Shown here: one piece after another, positions 47,602 to 56,233 of the stretch
Layout of the letters: each line of letters starts with the position of its first letter
How positions within the stretch are numbered: the stretch's first letter is position 1
DNA from: Neotabrizicola shimadae
GTDB taxonomy: Bacteria; Pseudomonadota; Alphaproteobacteria; Rhodobacterales; Rhodobacteraceae
DNA length: 64,000 bases
Reading direction: 5' to 3'
Assembly: GCF_019623905.1 (NCBI RefSeq)
Contig: NZ_CP069370.1
Span: 2,790,001-2,854,000, forward strand
Translations under genes and position numbers: made by a program
Notes under the pieces: model-generated
Told to the model about the DNA's origin: nothing
Database searches by the model: none
The model's input: the letters and a program-made list of their open reading frames with translations, nothing else

Positions 47602-47631
47602 AGACAACGTGATCTGACATGCAAGTTGTCT
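47602..47631. promoter_or_regulatory. Inverted repeat upstream of luxI
   Basis: AGACAAC (47602-47608) and GTTGTCT (47625-47631), a perfect 7-bp pair with a 16-base spacer, about 50 bases before the luxI start. The location suits a LuxR-type binding site, but the spacer is longer than in classical 20-bp lux boxes, so it could instead be an mRNA leader hairpin. Confidence 0.4.
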
Positions 47632-47680
47632 TTTGCACTTGGCCTCAGCCCAGCTAAGATCAACCAAAAAGCGAGCAGTC

Positions 47681-48313
47681 ATGCAGGGCGTAACCTTCGA
47701 TTTCTCGGACATGCATCTGCATGGGTCGGCGTTCTATGACTTCCTGAGGCTCAGGAAGAAGCGGTTCGTCGATGATCTGGGCTGGAACCTCTCACACAAT
47801 GATGTCGTCGAGATGGATCAGTACGACACACCACTGGCACACTACTCTGTCGTGTTGCGAGACGGTTGTGTCGTCGGCGGAGCACGCACGATGTCCACGA
47901 CGGCCTCTTGGGGTGGACACACATACATGATCCGCGATGCCCTGGCCGGGAAGCTCGCGGACATTCCTCCGGGCATCATCGACAGGGAGATCAATTCACC
48001 GGACGTCTGGGAGTGCACCAGGCTGGTGATTGATGATGCACTAACCAGCCATGCCGAGCGCAGCCACTGCCTAGGTCTGATTGTGGACGGACTTGTGTCC
48101 GTTGCTCGACGCGAAGGGGCAAATGAGCTCGTCTCGCTTTCTCCGGTGTCCTTGCTCCGTGCGTTGCGGCAGCTAGGTTATGCTGCGAACCGCGTGGGGG
48201 GTGCCTACGCAAATGAGTCCGACGGCCGGCGCTATGCTGTCCTTACAATGCCTGCCGGTCGCGGCGAAGCGCCACCACTGTCCAGCGTCTTCGCACAGTT
48301 CCTTTCGCAGTAG
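47681..48313 (+). CDS. luxI: Acyl-homoserine-lactone synthase (LuxI family)
   Basis: 210 residues from ATG 47681. The family's invariant residues are all present: Arg25 and Phe29 in RLRKKRFVDDLGW, Trp35, Asp46 and Asp49 in EMDQYDTPLAHY, Arg69 in GGARTMSTT, Glu111 and Arg114 in WECTRLVID. It makes an acyl-homoserine lactone from S-adenosylmethionine and acyl-ACP. The acyl chain cannot be deduced. It is 213 bases behind luxR. Confidence 0.93.
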   Translation: MQGVTFDFSDMHLHGSAFYDFLRLRKKRFVDDLGWNLSHNDVVEMDQYDTPLAHYSVVLRDGCVVGGARTMSTTASWGGHTYMIRDALAGKLADIPPGIIDREINSPDVWECTRLVIDDALTSHAERSHCLGLIVDGLVSVARREGANELVSLSPVSLLRALRQLGYAANRVGGAYANESDGRRYAVLTMPAGRGEAPPLSSVFAQFLSQ

Positions 48314-48462
48314 GACCCAAGTCCCTCGCGCCAGAAGCTTGTCACGTTCAGTGCTCCTCTGCCGCAATCGCGTCAAACGGGTGCCCCAAACCACTGTCTT
48401 CATGGTGAGCGGAGGCCAGCATCGACTCGGTTGCTCCCATGGCACAAGGATGTTTGAACCAG

Positions 48463-48753
48463 ATGCAGATGACAGCAAGTGAAGCCATCCTCGATGAATT
48501 TGGTGAGGAACTCAGCGACCGGCTGTTCTCGCTCATGCGCCAGATCAGCACGCTCCCGGTCGAGACACGGTTCCGATACGCGCTCCACGTGGCCTCCAAT
48601 CTTGTGGAAGGCGTGGGCCTTGCCGGTGCAACGCGCATCGAGTCGAGGGTTCTTGCCGATCTGCTGTTGATCGCCACTCAGCTCGATGAGCTTTCGATCG
48701 CCATCAAGATCGATGCATCGTCGGCTCCGATGCCCCACCTACGGCTGTGCTGA
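48463..48753 (+). CDS. Small helical protein downstream of luxI, unknown
   Basis: 96 residues if started at ATG 48463; 104 from ATG 48439. AAGGA lies at 48449, somewhat far from 48463. The sequence is helical and amphipathic (AILDEFGEELSDRLFSLMRQ, FRYALHVASNLVEGVG) with no recognised family. Its place behind luxI suggests membership of the quorum-sensing unit, as small modulators often sit there. That is position only. Confidence 0.45.
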   Translation: MQMTASEAILDEFGEELSDRLFSLMRQISTLPVETRFRYALHVASNLVEGVGLAGATRIESRVLADLLLIATQLDELSIAIKIDASSAPMPHLRLC

Positions 48754-49131
48754 TCGAAGGGGTCGGCAAGCGGGTGTACTGTAAGCGCTGTCTGGCCAGT
48801 GCCGATTGAGTGGTCCGGCTACAATCTTGGTGCATGAACGCCCCAAGTGACGGGCTTCCCGGCAAGTACGGAAGGCCGTGATGTCAAGAGGCAGCAAAGC
48901 CAGACGGCAGCGCTGTCCCGCGAAGTCGACTCTGTTGCGGCGACTGCGCTGCGTTGTGCCTGGATGGCGTCCCTCCAGACGTGGCGTGGCGGCAATAGTT
49001 TTTTTTTGACAGGCGGGGATGGGCGGAAGGCGGGCCTTTGCCAACTGGCAGCCGTGACCGTGAAGCACCCGCCAGATGATGGCTCGCGGAAAGGACAGAA
49101 TGGTCCTGTCGAGTGGACGACAGACGCGAAT
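48754..49131. other. Region without a supported gene
   Basis: About 380 bases. A run of ten T lies at about 48996-49006. No frame is convincing on either strand. It separates the quorum-sensing genes from the convergent AraC gene. Confidence 0.5.
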
Positions 49132-50202
49132 TCAAGACGATATTCTCCTGCTCAAGCCCGCCTCCCTTCCAATCCGCGCCGCCGCCTGATGCTGGACTGA
49201 GCTTGCAGACAGGCTGCGCCGGAACTCCTCCGGTGCGAAACCTGTTGCCTTTCGAAAGGCACGCGCGAAATTCGCGGGGGTAGAGTATCCGAGTTCGACC
49301 GAGATATCGGTGATGGAAGCGATGGTGCCGCGCAGAAGCTCGGTCGCGCGGCGGGCGCGGATGATATTGCCGAGGTCGCGGAAGCTGGTGCCGTGGTCTT
49401 CAAGTGCGCGCTGCAGCGTGCGCTTGCTGAGGTCGAGTGCATGGGCCGCGCCGTCCAGCGAAACGCTGCCCGCCAGCACCTGCGTCCAGATCTGTGTGGT
49501 GATGACGCCGATCAGATCGCCGCGGCTGGCGGGTTCCAGCCGGGCGCGGGCGAGGTCGTCCACGGTCATCGTCCGCCCCCCCTGCGAGCGCGGACGCTCG
49601 GCCCGCAGGAGCCGGGCGTGAAACCGGACCGCAGCGGCGGGCGCGTCGAAGACGACCGGACAACCGAATGTGTCTTCGAACAGCCGGGCGTCGCGTGGAC
49701 GGGCGATGTCGACCTCGACGCGGGCAGGTTTCCAGCCCGGTGACGCGAAGGAGCGGCAGAGGTTCACCATCACGGCGGCGGCCCCGGTGGCAATGTGGGG
49801 ATAGGCCGCGCTGCCTCGCGCCGCGCTGAAATAGGCGAAGCAGGCCGTCTCGCCCTCGACCTTCAGCGTGATCGCCTCGCCGCAACTGTGAAAGCCGATG
49901 GTCGTGGCGGCACGGGTGATGGCCTCGCCCAGGGTTTGGGCCGACAACACATAGTCGCCCCAGCACCCGTAGCCCTCGAACGAGAGGTGGGGCGCGACCA
50001 GAAGGCCGATGTGGCGTTCCTTCGTCCGCCGTTCGATCTCGCCCAGGAAGTCGGTCATCGTCATATGCGGGATGAAGCAGTCGCGGTCCTCGATCAACTC
50101 GATGTCGAGCATGGCGGCGCGGTTGGCGTAGCGCAGGACCGAGTCGCCAAAGGCCTGGCGCACCATCTGGGGAACCCTGGCCAGCGCAGTGACCGAAATC
50201 AT
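49132..50202 (-). CDS. AraC-family regulator (OruR/ArgR-like sensor domain)
   Basis: 356 residues from ATG 50202; a longer frame from a TTG at 50277 exists but has no ribosome site. The N-terminal 200 residues resemble the arabinose-binding-type sensor of OruR-like regulators (HLSFEGYGCWGDYVLSAQTL, ITRAATTIGFHS). The C-terminal HTH pair is AAHALDLSKRTLQRALEDHG and ITDISVELGYSTPANFARAF with RKATGFAPEEFRRS. It diverges from the DUF1254 gene and is its probable regulator. Confidence 0.85.
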   Translation of the reverse strand: MISVTALARVPQMVRQAFGDSVLRYANRAAMLDIELIEDRDCFIPHMTMTDFLGEIERRTKERHIGLLVAPHLSFEGYGCWGDYVLSAQTLGEAITRAATTIGFHSCGEAITLKVEGETACFAYFSAARGSAAYPHIATGAAAVMVNLCRSFASPGWKPARVEVDIARPRDARLFEDTFGCPVVFDAPAAAVRFHARLLRAERPRSQGGRTMTVDDLARARLEPASRGDLIGVITTQIWTQVLAGSVSLDGAAHALDLSKRTLQRALEDHGTSFRDLGNIIRARRATELLRGTIASITDISVELGYSTPANFARAFRKATGFAPEEFRRSLSASSVQHQAAARIGREAGLSRRISS

Positions 50203-50294
50203 CGTTGGCGTGCCGCTTTCCCCCTCGCGCAACAGCCTGCGCGGCGCTGGCGCAAAATGAGTGGCGACGATGCCCAAGAGTGCTCAACCCTTCG

Positions 50295-50333
50295 CGGGCC
50301 GGGCAAGACGAGCCTGCCCGGCCCGTATTTTTT
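50295..50333 (+). terminator. Strong hairpin with T-run in the leader of the DUF1254 gene
   Basis: An 11-bp perfect stem (50295-50305 with 50315-50325), a 9-base loop, then TATTTTTT on the plus strand. No plus-strand gene ends just upstream, so it either insulates the DUF1254 gene from distant transcription or acts as a conditional terminator in its leader. Confidence 0.7.
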
Positions 50334-50390
50334 AGCATGTCGGCCGCCGCCGGGCGAGCGCGCATGTCGAAGCAGGAGAAGGAAGCAATT

Positions 50391-51800
50391 ATGCGAAAGT
50401 TTTCTGGCGTGGTGCTTGCAACTGGCCTCGTGGCGTCAGCCGGGGCGGCATCGGCCCTGACCACCGACGAGGCCAAGAAGATTGCCATGGATTCCTATGT
50501 CTACGGCTATTCGCTGATCACCACCGAGGTGACGCGGGTGCAGATGACAAATGTCCCCAAGGCCGATGACCTGCACGCGCCGATGGGGCAGTTCTTCAAT
50601 ATCAAGCGCTATCCGCCTGCGGATTACCGCGGCGTTTCGGCGCCAAATGCGGATACACTCTATTCTCTGGCCTGGATGGACCTGGACAAGGAACCCTGGG
50701 TCTTTTCGCACCCTGACATGGGTGACCGCTACTACCTCTTCCCGACCTACAGCCTGTGGGTGCCGGTGATCGCCTCGCCGGGGGCGCGGACGGCGGGGGG
50801 AAAGGCGGCGAGCTATCTGCTGGCCGGGCCGGGCTGGAACGGCGAGGTGCCGGCCGGGATTACGAAGATCGACGTGCCGACGCGCTATGTCCTGATCCTG
50901 GGGCGCACCTTTGCGGACGGTACCGAGAAGGACTATGAGATCGTGAACGCCCTGCAGGCGCAGTACGACGTCCGCCCGCTCTCGGCCTATGGCAAGACGG
51001 ATTACGTCTATACGCCACCGCCGGTCGATCCGAACCCCGGCTATTCGATGACCGACAAGCCGCAGCAGGTGATCCTGGGCATGGACACCGACGAGTATTT
51101 CAACCGGATGGCCAAGCTGATGTGCCATGACGCACCCCCGGCGGCGGAGGATGCGCCGATGGTGGCAGAGATGGCCAAGATCGGGCTGGAGCCCTGCAAG
51201 CCGTTCAGCCTTGCAGCTCTGGGCGATGAAACTGCGTCGGCCCTGAAGGACCTGCCGCAACAGGCGCTGGACTATCTGGGCAAGAACGAATCCACGATGG
51301 GGGTCGTGAAGGATGGCTGGGTCTTTTCGATGGTGGGCACCTATGGCACCGACTATCTGAAGCGCGCCGTGCTCGCGGCCTTCGGCTGGCCCGCCAACCT
51401 GCCGCAGGACGCGGTCTATCCCTACACGCTGACCGACAAGGACGGGAAGCCGCTGGACGGCGCCAACAACTACACGCTGACCTTCGCCAAGGGGCAGGAG
51501 CCGCCGGTCGATGGTTTCTGGTCGATCACCATGTACGAGATCGACAAGGGCTGGTGGTTCGTGCCGAACGCTCTGAACAAGTTCACCGTCAGCCCGCGCA
51601 ACAACCTGGTGCCGAACGAAGACGGCTCGGTGACGCTGTATTTCCAGAACGAGTCGCCGGGCAAGGACAAGGAGGCCAACTGGCTGCCGGCCCCCAAGGG
51701 TGCCTTCCTGCCGATGCTGCGCATGTACTGGCCCAAAGAGAAGGACCCGTCGATCCTCAACGGCACCTGGACGCCACCGCAGATCGTCAAGGTGAATTGA
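50391..51800 (+). CDS. DUF1254/DUF1214 periplasmic protein
   Basis: 469 residues from ATG 50391, with AGGAGAAGGAAG upstream. A signal peptide (MRKFSGVVLATGLVASAGAA, cut near ASA-L) is followed by the DUF1254 domain (about 40-170: YVYGYSLITTEVTRVQMTN, APNADTLYSLAWMDL) and DUF1214 (about 340-450: PVDGFWSITMYEIDKGWWFV, LYFQNESPGKDKEANWLPAP). Function unknown in the family. Some members are linked to organic pollutant or sterol responses, which is not evidence here. The divergent AraC regulator suggests inducible expression. Confidence 0.87.
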   Translation: MRKFSGVVLATGLVASAGAASALTTDEAKKIAMDSYVYGYSLITTEVTRVQMTNVPKADDLHAPMGQFFNIKRYPPADYRGVSAPNADTLYSLAWMDLDKEPWVFSHPDMGDRYYLFPTYSLWVPVIASPGARTAGGKAASYLLAGPGWNGEVPAGITKIDVPTRYVLILGRTFADGTEKDYEIVNALQAQYDVRPLSAYGKTDYVYTPPPVDPNPGYSMTDKPQQVILGMDTDEYFNRMAKLMCHDAPPAAEDAPMVAEMAKIGLEPCKPFSLAALGDETASALKDLPQQALDYLGKNESTMGVVKDGWVFSMVGTYGTDYLKRAVLAAFGWPANLPQDAVYPYTLTDKDGKPLDGANNYTLTFAKGQEPPVDGFWSITMYEIDKGWWFVPNALNKFTVSPRNNLVPNEDGSVTLYFQNESPGKDKEANWLPAPKGAFLPMLRMYWPKEKDPSILNGTWTPPQIVKVN

Positions 51801-51934
51801 GAAATTGGCGAGCGCGATCTAGGTTGAAGGCGAGCTCTGCAAAGCCCAGTTACGGGCTTTGCACCCTTTCGTCTCTGACCTGAATTCGTGAAGCAGCGTA
51901 GCGCAATCGGACCACATCTTCACTGGGTGGCGGA

Positions 51935-53326
51935 ATGAACGACACGGCGAACTGGGAAGGCAGGGCCCACGCGGGCATCACCATCAAGGACCGGCGCGCA
52001 GCCGGCAAGGCATTGCGGGCGAGGACTCCGCGGGATGCCCTTGCCCGTTGGAAGCCAGACCCGGGTCGAACCGACCCCCTGGATATTCTAAGGGCCGCTG
52101 ACGCGACGCGGAGACCTGATCTGCTTGCCCTGCGATATGGCCGCATGCTCGCGTCGCCCTTTACCTTCTATCGCGGCTCTGCCGGTGTCATGGCCGCGGA
52201 TATCGGGCGCAGTGCCACCTCAGGGCTTCGTGTCCAGGCCTGCGGGGACTGCCACCTGCTGAACTTCGGCGGGTTTGCGACTCCCGAACGTCGAATCGTC
52301 ATGGACATCAACGATCTCGACGAAACCTTGCCCGCACCCTGGGAATGGGACGTCCAGCGCCTTGCCGCTTCCCTTGTGCTCGCGGCCCGGAGTCTCGGAC
52401 ACAGCGAGCAGGCGGCACGTGATGCCGTTGAAGCATCGGTCCGGAGCTATCGGGAACGCATGAGGGCCTTCTCGCAGACCGACGTGCTCGACATCTGGTA
52501 TGCCCGCGTGGACGACAGCATCGCCGAGCAGATGCTTCCGCCAGAGCGCCGCGAAGCCTTTCGCAAACGGATCGAGAAGGCCACACGGCAAAACAGTTCG
52601 GAACTTGTCCTTCCGAAGCTGGTTGACGGCTTCGACACGGGCGAAGCATCGATCCGCGATACGCCGCCCACAATCTTTCACGTCGGCGATGTTGCGACAA
52701 AGGATCACTTGCGGCGCATGCAGGGCCCGCTGGCCGCCTATCGCGAGACCCTGGCAGAAGACCGTCGCCGCCTTTTCGACCGCTTCACCCTTGTGGACGT
52801 GGCCATCAAGGTCGTCGGGATCGGCTCAGTGGGAACGAACTGCTTCATCGGGCTGTTCATGTCAATGGCTGGCAAGCCGCTGTTTCTACAGATGAAGGAA
52901 GCCAATGTCTCGGTGCTTGAACCCTTCGCTGGTCGCAGCATCTACAAGAACCACGGGGAGCGCGTGGTTCAAGGGCTGAGGATGGTGCAACCGGCGACCG
53001 ACATATTCCTCGGTTGGTCCAGGGGCGAGGAAGGAAGGCAGTTCTACTTCCGGCAGTTGAGAGATGTGAAGCTCAGGCCGCTCCTCGAGAGCTTCGACTT
53101 GGAGACGTTCAGAAACTACGGGATCCTGTGCGGATGGGCGCTGGCCCGCGCACACGCAAAATCCGGTGACCCCTGGATGATCTCTGGCTACTTGGGAAAG
53201 GGCGAGGAGTTCGACGCAGCGGTAGCCCGATTCGCGGTGACCTACGCCGACCTGGCCGAGCGCGATCACGCGAAACTCAAGGCTGCAGTCCGGGCGGGCC
53301 ACATACCGGTCCAAATGGAGAGCTGA
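51935..53326 (+). CDS. DUF2252 protein, kinase-like fold
   Basis: 463 residues. Kinase-like landmarks are GDCHLLNFGGF, comparable to an HxDxxxxN catalytic loop, and IVMDINDLDETLPAPWEWDV, comparable to the metal-binding loop. KPLFLQMKEANVSVLEPF contains the likely ATP-binding Lys in a reversed domain order. The family is uncharacterised; similarity to aminoglycoside phosphotransferases is structural inference. It stands alone between the DUF1254 gene and an IS relic. Confidence 0.8.
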   Translation: MNDTANWEGRAHAGITIKDRRAAGKALRARTPRDALARWKPDPGRTDPLDILRAADATRRPDLLALRYGRMLASPFTFYRGSAGVMAADIGRSATSGLRVQACGDCHLLNFGGFATPERRIVMDINDLDETLPAPWEWDVQRLAASLVLAARSLGHSEQAARDAVEASVRSYRERMRAFSQTDVLDIWYARVDDSIAEQMLPPERREAFRKRIEKATRQNSSELVLPKLVDGFDTGEASIRDTPPTIFHVGDVATKDHLRRMQGPLAAYRETLAEDRRRLFDRFTLVDVAIKVVGIGSVGTNCFIGLFMSMAGKPLFLQMKEANVSVLEPFAGRSIYKNHGERVVQGLRMVQPATDIFLGWSRGEEGRQFYFRQLRDVKLRPLLESFDLETFRNYGILCGWALARAHAKSGDPWMISGYLGKGEEFDAAVARFAVTYADLAERDHAKLKAAVRAGHIPVQMES

Positions 53327-53556
53327 TGTCGACGTCCGACTATGCGTGCCGTCCCTGACATTCCCGAGATGGACAATCCGCAGGTCGCAAGGGCTCAGTT
53401 TCCCAAATCCTGCCAGGGATTCATCTCGTGAATCCTGCGTGATAGCTGGATGGCGTGAGCAGATCGACATGCCCGACCCAAGAGACCAGGATCTGGCCGA
53501 GCTACAACCAATCGCTCAGGCGCCGCGGCTCGCTGACAATCTGATTCGATCAAGCC

Positions 53557-53865
53557 ATGACCTGGGAAGCCGCGCCAACCGGCAAGCGCGGGCGACAGCG
53601 TGACCACAGCGATGTGGCTTTCCAGACCCGCCGGACGATGAAGGTGCTGTTCGGCATGGCGCCCGAGCAAGTGATCGCCATGGCCACCGCCGACGGCGTC
53701 TTCGATACGCGCAAGTGCCATGACGCCATCGCCGCCCGCGGAGCTACCGCGATCATCCCGCCCTGCAGAAACGCCAGTCCGTGGGGACGGTCTCGAAGCA
53801 GTGGGCACAGGCTGGTGGCCCCGGTCATCGCCAGCTTCCGTGATGCGACGGGGGGAGTTCGGTGA
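53557..53865 (+). pseudogene. Internally deleted IS5-family transposase
   Basis: A 102-residue frame. Residues 7-33 (KRGRQRDHSDVAFQT, MKVLFGMA) match the N-terminal part of an IS5 transposase, while the following VIAMATADGVFDTRKCHDAI and ATAIIPPCRNASPWG match the part that lies far downstream in a full-length protein. The intervening DDE region is missing while the frame stays open. The 3' end is lost too. Around it 53327-53556 and 53866-54062 hold no gene. Confidence 0.75.
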
Positions 53866-54062
53866 GGATCGATGGGCTGGCGTGGCGGATGTAGCGGTCG
53901 TGCGTCCCGCCCCGGCTGGGAACCTGAGCGAGATGGTGTCGCGGAAGCGCGAGAGCGGCGACGCCGCCTGTCGATCGGTTCACCCGCTCGGTCCGTTGTA
54001 TGGATTGCCGGGGCAAAGGAATGGCGGCAAAGTCGGGCAGTGGCGCGGGGCGGGGAGCGAAG

Positions 54063-55679
54063 ATGACCAGCAGCACAAGCGCCGGCGGGCCGGGTCCGGA
54101 TCTCGTTGCGGGGCTGACGGCCGCCGCGGTGGTGCTGCCCAAGTCCATGGCCTATGCCACGGTGGCAGGGCTGCCGGCGGGCGTAGGCCTGTATACCGCC
54201 TTCGTGCCGATGATCGTCTATGCGCTCCTCGGCTCGTCGCGCGTTCTGAGTGTAAGTTCGACGACCACGCTGGCGATCCTGGTGGCGACGCAACTGGGGT
54301 TGACGGTGCCGGATGGCAACCCCGCTCGGCTGATCACGGCGACGGCGACACTTACGGCGTTGACGGGGGGGCTGCTGATCCTTGCCTCGATGTTGCGGCT
54401 GGGGTTCGTCGCGAACTTGATCTCGGCCCCGGTACTGACGGGGTTCAAGGCGGGCATCGGGCTGGTGATCGTGCTGGACCAGGTGCCGAAGCTGTTGGGA
54501 CTGCACATCACCAAGCAGGGGTTCTTCCTCGACATCCTGTCGCTGATCCGCGACCTGCCGGCGACCTCTATGGCGACGCTGGTGGTCGCGGCGGGGGCGC
54601 TGGCGGCCTTGATCGCTGCCGAGCGCAAGTGGCCGCATTCGCCAGCGGCCCTGGCGATTGTTGGCGCGGCAATTGCGGCGAGCTGGCTCTTGGGGCTTGA
54701 GGCGCGCGGTGTCGCGGTTGTGGGGCATATTCCTCAGGCGCTGCCGGCGCTGACGCTGCCCGACCGAGACCTGGTGCTGGCGTTGCTACCGGGCGCGGCG
54801 GGGATCGCGCTGATGAGTTTCACCGAGTCGATTGCCGCAGGCCGGGCGTTCACGGATCCTGCCGACCCGGCGATCCGGCCCGACCGCGAACTGCTTGCGA
54901 TCGGGGCGGCCAACCTGGCGGGTGCCTTCTTCAGCGCGATGCCGGCAGGGGGTGGCACCTCGCAGACCGCAGTGGTGCGGGCTGTAGGCGGGCGGACGCA
55001 GAAAGCCTCGCTGGTGACGGCGGCGATGGCGGCGGCGGTGATGCTGCTGTTTGCGCCGATGCTTGGGATGCTGCCCAATGCGGTGCTGGCCGCGGTGGTG
55101 ATCGTCTATTCGGCGGCGCTGGTGCAGCCGGCCGATTTTGCCGCGATCCTGAGGGTGCGGCGGATGGAGTATGTCTGGGCGCTGGTCGCATTTCTTGGCG
55201 TAATACTTTTCGGTACGCTTCAGGGGATCGTGATCGCCATCATGGTCTCGCTTGTGGGTCTGGCGAGCCAGGCGGCACATCCCTCGATTCTGGTCATCGG
55301 CCGCAAGGCGGGTGCCGACGAGGAAGTGGATGGCGGAGCGCTGCCCGCAGGGCTGCTGGTGGTGCGGCCCCTGGGACGGCTGTTCTTTGCCAATGCCGAG
55401 ACGGTGAGCGCGCGCGTCCGCGGGCTGGTGGCAGAAAGCAAGGCGCGGGTGCTGGTGATGGATCTGAGCCGGGTGTTCGACATCGAGTTCTCGGCGATAC
55501 AAGCGCTGGATGCCGGCATTGCCCGGTTCGAGCGCGAGGGGGTCACGGTCTGGCTGGCCGGGATGAACCCGACAGTGGCAGATGACCTCGGCGCCTATGG
55601 GTTGACCGGGCGGCTGGGGGAAGGGCGGATCTTCGGGACCGCGCTTGGGGCAATCCGGGCCTTCGAGGCGGGGGCCTGA
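54063..55679 (+). CDS. SulP-family anion permease with STAS domain
   Basis: 538 residues from ATG 54063, behind GGGGAGCGAAG. About 10-12 membrane segments in the first 400 residues, with PDLVAGLTAAAVVLPKSMAY, LYTAFVPMIVYALLGSSR and ESIAAGRAF typical of SulP. The C-terminal STAS domain (about 430-530) shows VLVMDLSRVFDIEFSAIQAL. The family moves sulfate, bicarbonate or other anions. No carbonic anhydrase or cys gene lies nearby to indicate which. It is flanked by IS relics on both sides. Confidence 0.9.
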   Translation: MTSSTSAGGPGPDLVAGLTAAAVVLPKSMAYATVAGLPAGVGLYTAFVPMIVYALLGSSRVLSVSSTTTLAILVATQLGLTVPDGNPARLITATATLTALTGGLLILASMLRLGFVANLISAPVLTGFKAGIGLVIVLDQVPKLLGLHITKQGFFLDILSLIRDLPATSMATLVVAAGALAALIAAERKWPHSPAALAIVGAAIAASWLLGLEARGVAVVGHIPQALPALTLPDRDLVLALLPGAAGIALMSFTESIAAGRAFTDPADPAIRPDRELLAIGAANLAGAFFSAMPAGGGTSQTAVVRAVGGRTQKASLVTAAMAAAVMLLFAPMLGMLPNAVLAAVVIVYSAALVQPADFAAILRVRRMEYVWALVAFLGVILFGTLQGIVIAIMVSLVGLASQAAHPSILVIGRKAGADEEVDGGALPAGLLVVRPLGRLFFANAETVSARVRGLVAESKARVLVMDLSRVFDIEFSAIQALDAGIARFEREGVTVWLAGMNPTVADDLGAYGLTGRLGEGRIFGTALGAIRAFEAGA

Positions 55680-56105
55680 AGGGGGTCGGCGCGGGGCCGC
55701 ACGGAGGTCCACCCGGCCCGCTCCATCCTCCCCACCCGCCGACCATCCGAGCTCGCACGCCTGGCCGGTGTTTTTGAAGTCAATGGGTTATGGAGGTGGA
55801 CTAGGGTCAGGACTCTTTCTCTCGTCATAGCCAGACCATGGCGGTTGCGGCGAGTGCTACGGCGGAAAGGAAGACCTTGGGGCACCTGTCGTAGCGGGTT
55901 GCGACGTATGAGGAGGATCAGAAAACAGTCCGGTGGACTGTTTTCCCGACGATTGGCCAGTCCTTCAACCGCCCGAACATGATCTCGATCCTGTTGCGGC
56001 GTCTGTATCGGCGCTCATCGCTGCAACTCAAGTTAGGGTCAACTTTAGGGTCGTAGGCCAGGCCGCGGCACAAGTCTCTGAAATAAAACAATATTTCTAA
56101 AGGAT
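55680..56105 (-). pseudogene. IS5-family transposase remnant with inserted palindrome
   Basis: On the minus strand the C-terminal IS5 sequence YRRRNRIEIMFGRLKDW is interrupted, then resumes in a shifted frame as VATRYDRCPKVFLSAVALAA, TAMVWL and a stop at about 55826. The interrupting DNA (about 55912-55956) is centred on a perfect 11-bp inverted repeat. The upstream part breaks off at about 56070, close to tRNA-Ser(UGA). 55680-55820 holds nothing recognisable. Confidence 0.7.
55921..55945. repeat. 25-bp perfect palindrome with 3-base centre
   Basis: GAAAACAGTCC (55921-55931), GGT, GGACTGTTTTC (55935-55945). It lies inside the IS5 remnant where the family normally has continuous coding sequence, so it came in as a small insertion. 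Confidence 0.75.
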
Positions 56106-56195
56106 TGGCGGATGGGGTGGGATTCGAACCCACGGTGGGGTTTCCCCCACGCTGGTTTTCAAGACCAGAGCCTTAAACCACTCGGCCACCCATCC
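56106..56195 (-). tRNA. tRNA-Ser(UGA)
   Basis: Read on the minus strand from 56195: acceptor GGATGGG/CCCATCC, D-arm GGCCGAGTGG, anticodon loop CTTGAAA (anticodon TGA) closed by CTGGT/ACCAG, long variable arm, T-loop GGTTCGAATCC, discriminator G and encoded CCA (56106-56108). It faces the accessory region with its 3' end. Confidence 0.95.
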
Positions 56196-56204
56196 GGCGG
56201 GTCC

Positions 56205-56233
56205 GGTCTAGAACGCGGCGGGCGGCGGTGCAA
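56205..56233 (-). promoter_or_regulatory. Promoter candidate for tRNA-Ser(UGA)
   Basis: On the minus strand TTGCAC (56233-56228), a 17-base spacer and TAGACC (56210-56205), ten bases before the tRNA start. The -10 match is weak. Confidence 0.35.
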
